A stretch of DNA of 43,274 nucleotides from CAYQJV01 sp964417925 (GTDB lineage: Bacteria > Hydrothermota > Tepidihabitantia > B3-TA06 > CAYQJV01), in contig CAYQJV010000009.1 of assembly GCA_964417925.1 (NCBI GenBank), forward strand, positions 1-43,274, read 5' to 3'. A program made the translations under genes and the position numbers. A model generated the notes under the pieces. That model had not been told where the DNA came from. It ran no database searches and saw only the letters and a list, made by a program, of their open reading frames with translations. Below, piece by piece: positions 8,508-17,010 of this stretch (position 1 is its first letter; every line of letters begins with the position of its first letter).

Positions 8508-9532
8508 AAGTTATTTTAAAAGAAAAGCCAGGGCCAGGGGCTCTGGTTGCAGAAAAAGAAATTCCTAACATCGGTCCAAAAGAAATTCTTGTGAAAGTAC
8601 AAGCAACATCGATATGTGGTACAGACTTTCACATTTATAATTGGGATGAGTGGTCTGCAAAAAGAATAAAACCTCCAAGAGTATTTGGGCATGAATTCAC
8701 AGGAGAAGTAGTAGAAACCGGAAAAGATGTAACCATGGTTAAAAAAGGCGATAAAATTTCAGCAGAAACTCATATTGTTTGTGGAAAATGTTATCAATGT
8801 AGAACAGGTAATGCACATGTATGCCAGGATGTAAAAATACTTGGGGTAGATATTGACGGAACATTTGCAGAATATGTAAAACTTCCTGAAGAAAACGCAT
8901 GGAAAGTTCCCAATACAATGCCAGATGAAATAGCCTCCATAATGGAGCCCTTTGGGAATGCAGTACATACAGTTTTCGCTTCAGATGTAGGAGCAAAAGA
9001 TGTTTTAATCCTTGGATGTGGACCGATAGGATTGATGAGTATCGCAGTTGCAAAAGCAAGAGGAGCCAAAAGAATATTTGCCACAGAACTGAACCCCAAA
9101 AGAATTAATCTTGCCAAAAAGATGGGAGCAGATTACGTATTTAATCCAAAAACTACAGACATAATAGAAGAGATCAAAGAATTAACTCATGGTGAAGGAG
9201 TTGACGTGGTCCTCGAAATGAGTGGTAATGAAGAAGCGTTAAGACAGGGGTTAAATGTTATAAAACCCGCTGGCTGGGTAGGTTTATTGGGGTTGTACAA
9301 ACACGATATAAAAATTGATATGAATGAACTGGTAATATTTAAAGGATTAACTCTGTATGGAATAGTAGGTAGAAAAATGTATGATACCTGGTACATAGCC
9401 ACATCCTTAATTGAAAGTGGGAAGGTAAATCTCTCTTATGTAATTACTCATAAAATGAAATTGGAGGAAATTGAAAAAGCAATGGAAATAATTAAAAAAG
9501 GAGAAGGAGCCAAAATAGTACTTTATCCATAA
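8495..9532 (+). CDS. tdh: L-threonine 3-dehydrogenase (zinc MDR family)
   Basis: This enzyme oxidises L-threonine with NAD+ to 2-amino-3-ketobutyrate, which goes on to glycine and acetyl-CoA. The 345-residue protein is a medium-chain dehydrogenase. Catalytic zinc ligands are Cys41 in SICGTDFHIYNWDEW and His66-Glu67 in FGHEFTG. Structural zinc cysteines are 96, 99, 102 and 110. The NAD-binding GCGPIGLMS motif follows. The ICGTDxHIYxWDxW block and IMEPFGNAVHTVF are diagnostic of Tdh rather than sorbitol dehydrogenase. A second ATG three codons in is an alternative start. No Kbl (2-amino-3-ketobutyrate ligase) gene is next to it, although tdh and kbl are commonly paired. Confidence 0.93.
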   Translation: MEKMKVILKEKPGPGALVAEKEIPNIGPKEILVKVQATSICGTDFHIYNWDEWSAKRIKPPRVFGHEFTGEVVETGKDVTMVKKGDKISAETHIVCGKCYQCRTGNAHVCQDVKILGVDIDGTFAEYVKLPEENAWKVPNTMPDEIASIMEPFGNAVHTVFASDVGAKDVLILGCGPIGLMSIAVAKARGAKRIFATELNPKRINLAKKMGADYVFNPKTTDIIEEIKELTHGEGVDVVLEMSGNEEALRQGLNVIKPAGWVGLLGLYKHDIKIDMNELVIFKGLTLYGIVGRKMYDTWYIATSLIESGKVNLSYVITHKMKLEEIEKAMEIIKKGEGAKIVLYP

Positions 9533-10720
9533 ATGTCAATAAAAGTAAAGTTTCCGCTTTTAATTACCCTTCTTATTCTCGTGGCCTCAGGATCTGTATT
9601 TGCTGTGATGTTCATTCTTTATATGAATGAAGTAGAAAAAGAAATAGCAAAAAGAGGTATGCTACTTGCAAAAGTATTGGCTGATGTTGATATTTCTGTA
9701 TTCACTGGTATAGGAGACTATGAAATTAACGATAGAATTTTACATAGTAAGCTTGAAAATATTATAAAAGAACCAGACGTGGAAGGGGCAGCTTACTGTG
9801 ATGAAAATAAAATAATAATTTATAAAAAAGGAAAAGTCCATACCTCTTGGGGAAAACTCTCTTCTACCGAATTTATCTGTCCCATAGGGAAAAAAGGAAA
9901 AATATTAGGTTATGCTTATGTTAAACTACAGAAAGAGGTAATCACAAATGCAAAGAAGAAAACATTAAAAAGAATAATTCCTTTAGGAATCCTTATTACC
10001 ATATTTTCGCTTATGATAAGTATCCCAATTGCTTTTCTTCTCACAAGACCAATACTTAAACTAAACCAAATGGCACAGGAATTTGGAAAAGGGAATTTTA
10101 ACGTAAGGGTAAAGGTATCATCCAAAGATGAAATAGGAAGTTTAGCCCAAACTTTTAATAAAATGTCCGAAAGAATTAAAAACCTTTTTATGAAACTAAA
10201 AGAAAAACATGAAATGCTACAAAGAGTACTAAAGGAGGCTACCGAAGATGGACTAACAGGACTTTTCGTTTATAGACATTTTATGCGACTCCTTGAGGGA
10301 AGCATTGAGATTGCCAATAAGTATGGAATTCCGTTGTCTCTTATAATGATAGATATAGATGATTTTAAAAAAATAAACGATACTTACGGCCATGAAAAAG
10401 GGAATGAAGTGTTAAAAAAAGTGGCAAAAGTCATATCTGAACATATAAGAAAAGAAAAAGATATTGCTGGAAGATACGGAGGAGAGGAATTCAGTGTTTT
10501 ATTAGAAGAAACTGATAAAAACACAGCAATAGAGATAGCAGAAAAACTAAGAAAAAGAGTAGAAAATGAATTCAAAAATGACTTAAATGTTACCATTTCT
10601 CTTGGAGTTACAACCTCCAGAAATCCAGAGAACTCTAAAAAAATTATAGAAATTGCTGATAAGGCCTTATATATATCCAAAAGAGAAGGTAAAAACAGAG
10701 TTACATTTCTTGAAACATGA
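9533..10720 (+). CDS. Membrane diguanylate cyclase (periplasmic sensor, HAMP, GGDEF)
   Basis: The 395-residue protein has a membrane helix at about 7-30, a 115-residue extracytoplasmic segment, a second membrane helix at 147-170, a HAMP linker (TRPILKLNQMAQEFGKGNFNV onward), a short coiled coil, and a GGDEF domain from about 235. The active-site motif is GGEEF at 316-320, a form compatible with making cyclic di-GMP from two GTP. The inhibitory RxxD site five residues before it is not conserved (KEKD instead), so feedback inhibition may be lost. The ATG immediately follows the tdh stop. No Shine-Dalgarno site is obvious, so translation is probably coupled. The ligand of the sensor segment is unknown. 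Confidence 0.9.
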   Translation: MSIKVKFPLLITLLILVASGSVFAVMFILYMNEVEKEIAKRGMLLAKVLADVDISVFTGIGDYEINDRILHSKLENIIKEPDVEGAAYCDENKIIIYKKGKVHTSWGKLSSTEFICPIGKKGKILGYAYVKLQKEVITNAKKKTLKRIIPLGILITIFSLMISIPIAFLLTRPILKLNQMAQEFGKGNFNVRVKVSSKDEIGSLAQTFNKMSERIKNLFMKLKEKHEMLQRVLKEATEDGLTGLFVYRHFMRLLEGSIEIANKYGIPLSLIMIDIDDFKKINDTYGHEKGNEVLKKVAKVISEHIRKEKDIAGRYGGEEFSVLLEETDKNTAIEIAEKLRKRVENEFKNDLNVTISLGVTTSRNPENSKKIIEIADKALYISKREGKNRVTFLET

Positions 10721-11667
10721 TTTTCATAGTATTTTTAGTTCCCCCCTCCTCTGAAGCAATGGGAATACCAGGAGAGATATTCTCTTATGGTCTTTCTGCA
10801 TGTTATTACAATCCTTCTGGAATTTATGTAATGGAATATCCCACCGCCAGTATTGGAATTGAAAATTTAAAAATTATAAATTGGTTTTCAGCAGGAAAAG
10901 ATTTAGGAATTTTCAAAGTAGGAATCTCTCTGGCAAGAACTCCAAAGAAAAGCATTACCACGGCAATAGGAAAAGACTTTCAAAAACTCCATTATGGAAT
11001 TCTTTTAGAAGGATTTATAGAGAATGGTAAAGGAATAAGTATAGGTACAGGGGCTCTTTATGAAAATTTTGGTGCATTCCTCTCTCTGAAAAGATTCCTT
11101 GAGTATAAAAAATACGATATTACTTTCAAAGGGGGATACCAGTTTGTAACTGAAGAAGGAATAAATCTTTTATTCGGCTTGAGGTATGCGGAAGATAAAT
11201 TGATCTTAGGATTTTCTGCAGACTATGAAATAAAAAACAATATAGATCTGCTTTTTCACATGGGATTTGAAAAAACAGGTGGTGGAATTGTATTTTCCCT
11301 TCCTGAAGATGTATTCTCGTTTGCCTTTTCTTATTATTTTGATCAAGAGGAATGGAAAGTCTTTGCAGGATACTCACGCATTTGGAAACCAAAAGAGGTA
11401 CGAATAGTGAAACTTGTAAGAGAAATTCCAAGAAAAGAGAAACGTGCAGAAGAAATTAAAAAACCTCAAAAACCTTCACCTGAGGTGGAGGAAAAGCAAA
11501 AAAAGTTATTAAAAGAAGGAATTGAACTTTATGCAAAAGAAGAATATGAAAAAGCAATAGAAAAATGGAAAAAAGTAATTGAACTCTGCCCTTACAACGA
11601 ATTTGCTAAAAAAGCAAAAAGAAACATTGAAGATACACAAAGAATTCTTGAAAAAATAAATGAGTAA
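10717..11667 (+). CDS. PorV-like outer-membrane barrel fused to a TPR segment
   Basis: The 316-residue protein starts with a short hydrophobic segment (MIFIVFLVPPSSEA). It continues with AMGIPGEIFSYGLSACYYNPSGIY, which resembles the opening of the PorV/PorQ and UPF0164-like barrels (usually ...DATAxxxNPAGL). About 200 residues of alternating strands follow. After a Lys/Glu/Pro-rich linker (about 235-262), the last 55 residues form a tetratricopeptide-like hairpin (LLKEGIELYAKEEYEKAIEKW and onward). The gene overlaps the GGDEF gene by 4 bases and the radical SAM gene by 8. A barrel with a periplasmic TPR tail could link the outer membrane to other envelope parts. That role is inferred; the barrel call rests on pattern only. 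Confidence 0.6.
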   Translation: MIFIVFLVPPSSEAMGIPGEIFSYGLSACYYNPSGIYVMEYPTASIGIENLKIINWFSAGKDLGIFKVGISLARTPKKSITTAIGKDFQKLHYGILLEGFIENGKGISIGTGALYENFGAFLSLKRFLEYKKYDITFKGGYQFVTEEGINLLFGLRYAEDKLILGFSADYEIKNNIDLLFHMGFEKTGGGIVFSLPEDVFSFAFSYYFDQEEWKVFAGYSRIWKPKEVRIVKLVREIPRKEKRAEEIKKPQKPSPEVEEKQKKLLKEGIELYAKEEYEKAIEKWKKVIELCPYNEFAKKAKRNIEDTQRILEKINE

Positions 11668-12802
11668 GATAATTGAGAAATTAAAGTTACTTGGAGCAGG
11701 AGCCAGATATGATCTATGTGGCAACTGTGATAGAGGTGCAAGGTATATAATCTCTTATAACAGGTATATTCATCCTATAGTTTTACCGGATGGGCAGAAA
11801 ATGAATCTTTTAAAAATACTTTTAACCAATGAATGTGAAAATAACTGTTTCTATTGTGAAAACAGAAAGGGTAGAGATGTAAAAAGGACTCTACTTTATC
11901 CCCATGAAATAGCATATATCTTTGATATATTTTACAGAAAAGGTTTAGTAAAAGGAATCTTTCTAAGCTCTGGTGTTAAGAAAAATGCAGAATATACGAT
12001 GGAAAAGATGATTGATACAGTAAAAATACTCCGAAAAAAATATGAGTTTAAAGGATATGTACATTTAAAAATACTCCCCAAAACCTCTTTACAAACCATT
12101 GAGGAGGCCATTAAAGAAGCTACCAGAGTCTCTGTAAACCTTGAAGCACCTTCTGAAGGCCGTTTAAAGAAAATCGCTCCTATGAAAAGCTACCGCATGG
12201 ACCTTTTCAAAAAAATAGAAATCATCGCAAAAATTCTTGAAAATTATCCAAACAAAGACCAAACTACTCAGTTCATAGTAGGGGCATCGGATGAAAAGGA
12301 TATAGAAATAGTAAAAGTAGTATGGGAACTATATAAACACAAAAAAGTCAGCAGAGTGTATTACAGTGCATTCCAACCTATCCCCAATACTCCTTTGGAA
12401 AATAAAAATCCAGAGAAAGTAATAAGAGAGCATAGACTATACCAGGTTGATTATTTATTTAGAAAGTACGGATTTAAAATTGAGGAAATTATATTTAACC
12501 AAGAAGGAAACCTATGGCTTCACAAAGATCCAAAATACATATGGGCAGAAACTCATCCTGAATTTTTCCCAGTTGAAATTAATAAAGCTCCTTATGAAGT
12601 ATTGTTAAAAGTTCCAGGGATAGGTCCAAGATCTGCAAAAAGAATAATAAAATGGAGAAAATATGCCCCGATAAAGAATATAGAAGATTTAAGGAAAACA
12701 GGATGTATTGTTAAAAGAGCATTACCATTTGTGCTGCTTAATGGAAAATTTCTTAAAGAAAAGCAAAAACAAAAGGAGTTATTTATATGTAATGAATATT
12801 AA
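11660..12802 (+). CDS. Radical SAM protein of the putative DNA modification/repair family, with C-terminal HhH
   Basis: The 380-residue protein carries the iron-sulfur motif CENNCFYC (Cys59, 63, 66) that cleaves S-adenosylmethionine. Two more cysteines (20, 23, in LCGNC) lie in the N-terminal arm. The opening KLKLLGAGARYDLCG, the SSGVKKNAEYTMEKM segment and the C-terminal helix-hairpin-helix (LLKVPGIGPRSAKRI, about 320-345) match the family often annotated as putative DNA modification/repair radical SAM protein. That family commonly pairs with a uracil-DNA-glycosylase-like partner. No such partner is encoded next to it here. It ends the cysS operon. The reaction is not known to me; DNA contact is inferred from the HhH. 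Confidence 0.85.
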   Translation: MSKIIEKLKLLGAGARYDLCGNCDRGARYIISYNRYIHPIVLPDGQKMNLLKILLTNECENNCFYCENRKGRDVKRTLLYPHEIAYIFDIFYRKGLVKGIFLSSGVKKNAEYTMEKMIDTVKILRKKYEFKGYVHLKILPKTSLQTIEEAIKEATRVSVNLEAPSEGRLKKIAPMKSYRMDLFKKIEIIAKILENYPNKDQTTQFIVGASDEKDIEIVKVVWELYKHKKVSRVYYSAFQPIPNTPLENKNPEKVIREHRLYQVDYLFRKYGFKIEEIIFNQEGNLWLHKDPKYIWAETHPEFFPVEINKAPYEVLLKVPGIGPRSAKRIIKWRKYAPIKNIEDLRKTGCIVKRALPFVLLNGKFLKEKQKQKELFICNEY

Positions 12803-12845
12803 TGAAATATAGAAAAGAACAAAAAAGGATTGAATATAAAAATAG

Positions 12846-13487
12846 CTATCTCTTTATCTCCCAAATCACAGGTACTGTGAACCTATATTTTTCTTTTTGT
12901 GAATACGCTTCAAAAGTTATACATCCATTGTATTTATTTTGAGAACTCTCCACCATTAAATAAATCTCTATTTTCTCTTTATTATTCAATTCTTTTTTCT
13001 TTATTTTTATTTTTTTAATAAGATCCTCATCAAAAGAAATCACCTTAAGTGAAATCTTTTTAGAAGAAAGATTTTCTATTCTTAAAATTTTTCCTACCAA
13101 TGTATCTTTAGAACTTCTAACTTTTACAATCGGTGGAATAATCCTAAAAGGCACAGTATACTCATCCGTAAGCAAAATCCTTATTCCTATCTTTTTTACC
13201 GTCTCCTTATCAGGCCTTATATAGGCATGTTTTTCCGTAAATCCTGAGAATCCTCTGGAATCAAATATAAATTTTACGTATGTACTATCCCCTGGAAAAA
13301 CTACATCATTTTTCAAAGGAGCGGTTGAACATCCACAAGTAGGACGTACTGATAATATTTTTACGGTATCTTCACCTTCATTTTTCAACCAGAATCTATG
13401 AGAATACACGTAAGACTTAAGAGCATTGCCAAAATCAAAAATTTCTTCTTTAAGAATAAGTAAATTAAATATTAAAATAGTAAACAT
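12846..13487 (-). CDS. DUF1573-family exported protein
   Basis: The 213-residue protein has a hydrophobic start (MFTILIFNLLILKEE) and then a segment typical of DUF1573: FDFGNALKSYVYSHRFWLKNEG followed by VKILSVRPTCGCSTA. This family has an immunoglobulin-like fold and is common in Bacteroidota and related Gram-negative groups as a periplasmic or surface protein of unknown role. The second half is another probable beta domain. Its first 23 bases overlap the end of glnA, and it closes the rpsF-ssb-glnA operon. The start at 13487 is uncertain, because the hydrophobic stretch is short for a signal peptide. Confidence 0.75.
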   Translation of the reverse strand: MFTILIFNLLILKEEIFDFGNALKSYVYSHRFWLKNEGEDTVKILSVRPTCGCSTAPLKNDVVFPGDSTYVKFIFDSRGFSGFTEKHAYIRPDKETVKKIGIRILLTDEYTVPFRIIPPIVKVRSSKDTLVGKILRIENLSSKKISLKVISFDEDLIKKIKIKKKELNNKEKIEIYLMVESSQNKYNGCITFEAYSQKEKYRFTVPVIWEIKR

Positions 13488-14775
13488 AATCAGCAGGGGT
13501 AGGATAAGATTCTATTTCCTCTATCTCTTTTTCCTTAATCCTTATCCATAAAGGAATAAACTCTTCAGAAAAAATATTAAATTTCAAGAGAAATTCATGG
13601 TCTGTTTTTAAACTTTCCAAAGCCTCTTTCAAGGAGAAAGGAACCTTCTTCCTTTTTATTTGATCTGGATTTATCTTTTCTTCCATCCCTTCAATACAAG
13701 CAGCAATAATACCTGCTATCCCAAGATATGGATTCATAGTAGAATCCGGAATCCTGTATTCAAAACGCCTATCTTCAGCATCCCGTATGTACCCTGGAAT
13801 CCTAATAGAAGCATTACGGTTAGCAACAGAGTAAAATATTTCTTGAGGTGCCTCCTGCCCTCCATTAAGTCTACGATAGGAATTGGTACTTGGATTTGTT
13901 AAAGCACATAGAGCACGGGCATTCTTAACTATTCCTCCTATACAATATCTGCATGTATCAGATATATCATTCTTACTCGCAAAGAGGTTAACACCGTCTT
14001 TAAAAAGCTTTATATGTAAATGCAATCCACTTCCTGCTTCATTTCTTATAGGCTTTGGCATAAAGGTTACCCATAGATTGTATTTTTTCGCAATATTCTT
14101 TACAAAATATTTAAAGAGTACGATAAAATCAGCTGCTTGAGGTAGAGGAATAAAATCGGTTTCTATTTCCATTTGAGCATATCTACCAACTTCATGATGA
14201 TGGTATTTCAATTTGACACCGATTTTTTTTAATGTATGCAGAACAGTTGTTCTAAACCCATAAAATTTATCTGCAGGTGGAGCAATATGATATGCATTAT
14301 ACACCATGGTTTCTGGTTGTGTTTCCTCAGAAATTACAAAAAAAGAAGAAGTATCTTCCTTAAGAGAGTAATCCACCTCAGTAAACACATAAAATTCATG
14401 TTCTGCAAGAAGTGTCATCTCATCTGCAAATTTTTTTATGGAATTTACCGCCTTTTTTAAAATATTCCTCGGGAAAAGAGGATGAAGAGTCTTACCATCT
14501 GCGAGATAAAGATCCCCAAATAGAGAAAGGGTAGGAAATTCGTAAAAAGGATCTAAGAAATAAAAAGTATCATCTGGTTTTATTACAAGATCACTATGTT
14601 CCACACAGGCAAAACCTATTGAAGAACCATCCACTCCTATTCCCTGGGCTAAAACTTTTTCAAGTCTTTCAATCGGAAAAGATATATGTCTAAGAATTCC
14701 CCTCAAATCACAGAACTTTAAATCTACAAATTCAATCTTATTTTCCCTTGTAAACTCCAGTAAACCTTTTTTCAT
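13465..14775 (-). CDS. glnA: Glutamine synthetase (type I)
   Basis: GlnA makes glutamine from glutamate, ammonia and ATP. The 436-residue protein has the GSI order: the GVDGSSIGF N-terminal latch, AEHEFYVF with a metal-binding Glu, HHHEVGRYAQMEIET, GSGLHLHIKLF, the Asn/Ser/Tyr block PSTNSYRRL, NRNASIRIP, and DRRFEYRIPD. The flap usually reading VPGYEAP is NGGQEAP; the glutamate is kept but Pro and Tyr are replaced. No adenylylation loop (NLYDLP) is present and the length is short, in line with the unadenylylated GSI-alpha type. The ATG follows directly on the ssb stop. Nitrogen assimilation is the likely role, with some caution because of the flap. Confidence 0.9.
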   Translation of the reverse strand: MKKGLLEFTRENKIEFVDLKFCDLRGILRHISFPIERLEKVLAQGIGVDGSSIGFACVEHSDLVIKPDDTFYFLDPFYEFPTLSLFGDLYLADGKTLHPLFPRNILKKAVNSIKKFADEMTLLAEHEFYVFTEVDYSLKEDTSSFFVISEETQPETMVYNAYHIAPPADKFYGFRTTVLHTLKKIGVKLKYHHHEVGRYAQMEIETDFIPLPQAADFIVLFKYFVKNIAKKYNLWVTFMPKPIRNEAGSGLHLHIKLFKDGVNLFASKNDISDTCRYCIGGIVKNARALCALTNPSTNSYRRLNGGQEAPQEIFYSVANRNASIRIPGYIRDAEDRRFEYRIPDSTMNPYLGIAGIIAACIEGMEEKINPDQIKRKKVPFSLKEALESLKTDHEFLLKFNIFSEEFIPLWIRIKEKEIEEIESYPTPADYVYYFNI

Positions 14776-15186
14776 TTAAAACTCTTCTGGGGGGATCTCA
14801 ATATCTTCTGTCTCTTCATCCGCTTGAGCTTCAGGAACTATTTTATCTAAGAACTGAATTCTACGTGCAATTATCTCTACAGTATATCTCTTCTCCCCTG
14901 TGGGCGTTTCCCAGTTTCTACTTCGTAACTGCCCTTCCACTACTACTGCACTTCCCTTTTTTAACCTTTCTCCACTCAACTCAGCCCATTTATTCCATGC
15001 TATAACATTAAAAAAACTTGGCTCTTCTTTCAACTCTCCGGTGTCTTTATCTCTATACCATCGAGAAACTGCAAGCCTTAATGTGCATACTGCTGTACCT
15101 CGTGGAGTATATCTTAAATCAGGATCCTGAGTTAACCTCCCAGATATAATCACATGGTTCAAACTGGGCAGTTTAAGTTCTGCCAT
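14776..15186 (-). CDS. ssb: Single-stranded DNA-binding protein
   Basis: The 136-residue protein starts MAELKLPSLNHVIISGRLTQ, followed by the OB-fold pattern DPDLRYTPRGTAVCTLRLAVSR, FFNVIAWNKWAE and the VVEGQLRSRNWETPTGEKRY strand, all characteristic of bacterial SSB. It coats single-stranded DNA during replication and repair. The C-terminal tail is acidic but ends IEIPPEEF rather than the usual DDIPF, so the protein-recruiting tip is a variant. The start codon overlaps the rpsF stop (TAATG). It occupies its usual place after rpsF. Confidence 0.95.
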   Translation of the reverse strand: MAELKLPSLNHVIISGRLTQDPDLRYTPRGTAVCTLRLAVSRWYRDKDTGELKEEPSFFNVIAWNKWAELSGERLKKGSAVVVEGQLRSRNWETPTGEKRYTVEIIARRIQFLDKIVPEAQADEETEDIEIPPEEF

Positions 15187-15497
15187 TACTCATCCCTTCT
15201 CCAAAAAGTATATCTCAGTATCTCTTCTTCATGTTTTATTGCCATTTTTAAATCTTCTATCTTCTGGGGTTCACAGGTAATTTTGTATCTTAAAAACAGT
15301 GCAGAAGGACGTTTCTTAATCGGATGGTACAACTCCTTTCTTTCTATGTCCGGGTTCTGCTCTATCTCTATTTCGTGTTCTTTAAAAATCTTTTCTATTT
15401 TATTTCTTGTAGCTTCTATTTCTTTTTCGTCTTTATCCGGATCTATCACTATTATTGCATCATACTTTCTTTTCACACTTCCTCCTTTATCGCTCAT
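15186..15497 (-). CDS. rpsF: 30S ribosomal protein S6
   Basis: S6 binds the central domain of 16S rRNA in the small subunit. The protein has the family pattern KYDAIIVIDPDKDEKEIE, then REKPS-like KKRPSALFLRYKI and an ending in the 90-100 range. Two starts compete. The ATG at 15497 (103 residues) stands 5 bases after a TATAAT box and would give a leaderless mRNA. A GTG at 15476 (96 residues, opening VKRKYD) is preceded four bases earlier by AAGGAGG and better matches the usual N-terminus. The genes rpsR and rplI, often downstream of ssb, are not here; glnA takes their place. Confidence 0.9.
   Translation of the reverse strand: MSDKGGSVKRKYDAIIVIDPDKDEKEIEATRNKIEKIFKEHEIEIEQNPDIERKELYHPIKKRPSALFLRYKITCEPQKIEDLKMAIKHEEEILRYTFWRRDE
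15481..15487 (-). promoter_or_regulatory. Internal Shine-Dalgarno site for the GTG start of rpsF
   Basis: AAGGAGG lies inside the 5' end of the longer rpsF frame, four bases before a GTG at 15476. It favours the shorter S6 protein, although the spacing is slightly tight compared with other sites in the window (5-8 bases). Confidence 0.5.
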
Positions 15498-15502
15498 AAA
15501 TT

Positions 15503-15530
15503 ATTATATACCTAAAATTCAGTCTGTCAA
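15503..15530 (-). promoter_or_regulatory. Promoter of rpsF-ssb-glnA-DUF1573
   Basis: Read on the minus strand: TTGACA (15530-15525), 16-base spacer, TATAAT (15508-15503), then five bases to an ATG at 15497. Both boxes are perfect consensus. Position relative to the ATG is the same as at cysS and proS. Confidence 0.8.
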
Positions 15531-15630
15531 ATAATAGAAGATTAAAAAATCACTGTATTAACAACTTTTGGGTCTCTTCAATAAAACAGAATTAGATATA
15601 AAAACAATTTCAGATTATAGAGGTATACAC

Positions 15631-16932
15631 CTATACTTTATCAAATAAATACTCTTTCGCCTTCTCTGCCTCTCTCAACAACCTTTCCTCATCCCATATG
15701 AGTACTCTCCCATCTTCAAACAATTTTCTACCATCAACCATCACCATCTCTACATTTACAGGTGAAGCAGAAAAAACAACTGCAGAATATACATCATCAT
15801 AAGGAAAAGAATGAATTTTCTTCATATTGATAACCACCAGATCTGCTTTTTTACCTTCCTCTATACTTCCTGTAATGTGTTCTATTCCCAAAAGCTTTGC
15901 TCCATTTATAGTAGCCATCTCAAGCACCGAAATAGGATTCATAGCATCAGCTCCATAGAGTGGCTTTTGAATAAGAGAGGCAATTTTCATCTCTTGGAAT
16001 ATATCAAGATTGTTATTCGCAGGTGCTCCATCAGAGCCTATTCCTACAACTATATTTTTTTCTAAAAACTCAGGTACCGAAGCAATCCCTGAAGCTAATT
16101 TAAGATTTGTAGTAGGACAATGTACTATTCCTGTATTTGTACGAGCAATAATTTCAATTTCTTTTTCCTCTACCCATACCGCATGTGCAAAAAATACATG
16201 GGATCCAACCATTCCAATATCTTGATAATATTCAAAAGGCAACCGTCCCGTAACGATTTTCATAATTTTTGTTTCTTCTTTATTTTCTGACACATGAGTG
16301 TGAATTTTAACCTTCTTTTCGAAAGAAATTTTAATTATCTCCTTTAATAAAGTTTCAGAACAAGAAAGAAAAAATCTTGGTTCAAGCAAGTAGAATATTC
16401 TCTCATGCTTTCCATGCCATTTCTCCAATAAACACACAGTCTCTGAAATTGCATCTTCAGTAGTCTCACATATAAAAGAAGGCCCCTTATCCATTAACAC
16501 TTTCCCTGCTCCTGCTCTTATTCCAGACTCTTGAATTGTTTCAAGTATTACTTCATAATTTTTCACATTTCCAAAGTCAATAATAGTGGTAACCCCTGTT
16601 TTTATCATCTCTGTAATTCCAAGCATTGCAGAAATACGTAATGTAAATGGTGTATGAAGAGATTCAAGCTTATATATTCTTTCTCCAAGCCATTTAAGGA
16701 GACTTAGGTTTTCAACCATATTTCTAAAAAGAGTTTGAGAGAGATGAACATGTGATTGAACAAATCCAGGTAATACTATTTTATCCGATATATTTATAAT
16801 TTCTGCTGACGTCTCTTGGATATCTGTAGCTATTTTTTTTATTACTCCCTCCTCAATTAAAATATCCCCCTTTAAGACATCTTTATTTCGATTCATTGTT
16901 ATAATTATCCCGTTTTTAAGCAACACTTTCAT
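15631..16932 (-). CDS. Amidohydrolase of the MtaD/SsnA type (methylthioadenosine/S-adenosylhomocysteine deaminase-like)
   Basis: The 433-residue protein has the metal-dependent amidohydrolase layout. The N-terminal beta sandwich ends in IVLPGFVQSHVHLSQTLFRN (His61 and His63). THVSENKEE, then FAHAVWVEEKE, and the closing metal Asp in GIGSDGAPANNNLD follow. This order and spacing match deaminases acting on 5'-methylthioadenosine or S-adenosylhomocysteine, and the related SsnA group; guanine deaminase is a less likely alternative. It would act in the cytoplasm in purine/methylthio salvage. No ribosome site is clear before the ATG. It stands alone between a terminator and rpsF's upstream region. 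Confidence 0.85.
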   Translation of the reverse strand: MKVLLKNGIIITMNRNKDVLKGDILIEEGVIKKIATDIQETSAEIINISDKIVLPGFVQSHVHLSQTLFRNMVENLSLLKWLGERIYKLESLHTPFTLRISAMLGITEMIKTGVTTIIDFGNVKNYEVILETIQESGIRAGAGKVLMDKGPSFICETTEDAISETVCLLEKWHGKHERIFYLLEPRFFLSCSETLLKEIIKISFEKKVKIHTHVSENKEETKIMKIVTGRLPFEYYQDIGMVGSHVFFAHAVWVEEKEIEIIARTNTGIVHCPTTNLKLASGIASVPEFLEKNIVVGIGSDGAPANNNLDIFQEMKIASLIQKPLYGADAMNPISVLEMATINGAKLLGIEHITGSIEEGKKADLVVINMKKIHSFPYDDVYSAVVFSASPVNVEMVMVDGRKLFEDGRVLIWDEERLLREAEKAKEYLFDKV

Positions 16933-16958
16933 AACACTTTTTACTTAAATAAAAATAA

Positions 16959-16983
16959 AAAGCCGGCGTTAAAGGCCGGCTTT
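16959..16983 (-). terminator. Rho-independent terminator of the DUF4870 gene
   Basis: AAAGCCGGC (16959-16967) and GCCGGCTTT (16975-16983) form a 9-bp GC-rich stem with a 7-base loop. On the minus strand it is followed by a T-rich run (TTTTATTTTTATTT). It lies just after the DUF4870 stop and before the amidohydrolase start. Confidence 0.85.
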
Positions 16984-17010
16984 CTGGGTTATTTTAATAC
17001 ATTAACTAAT

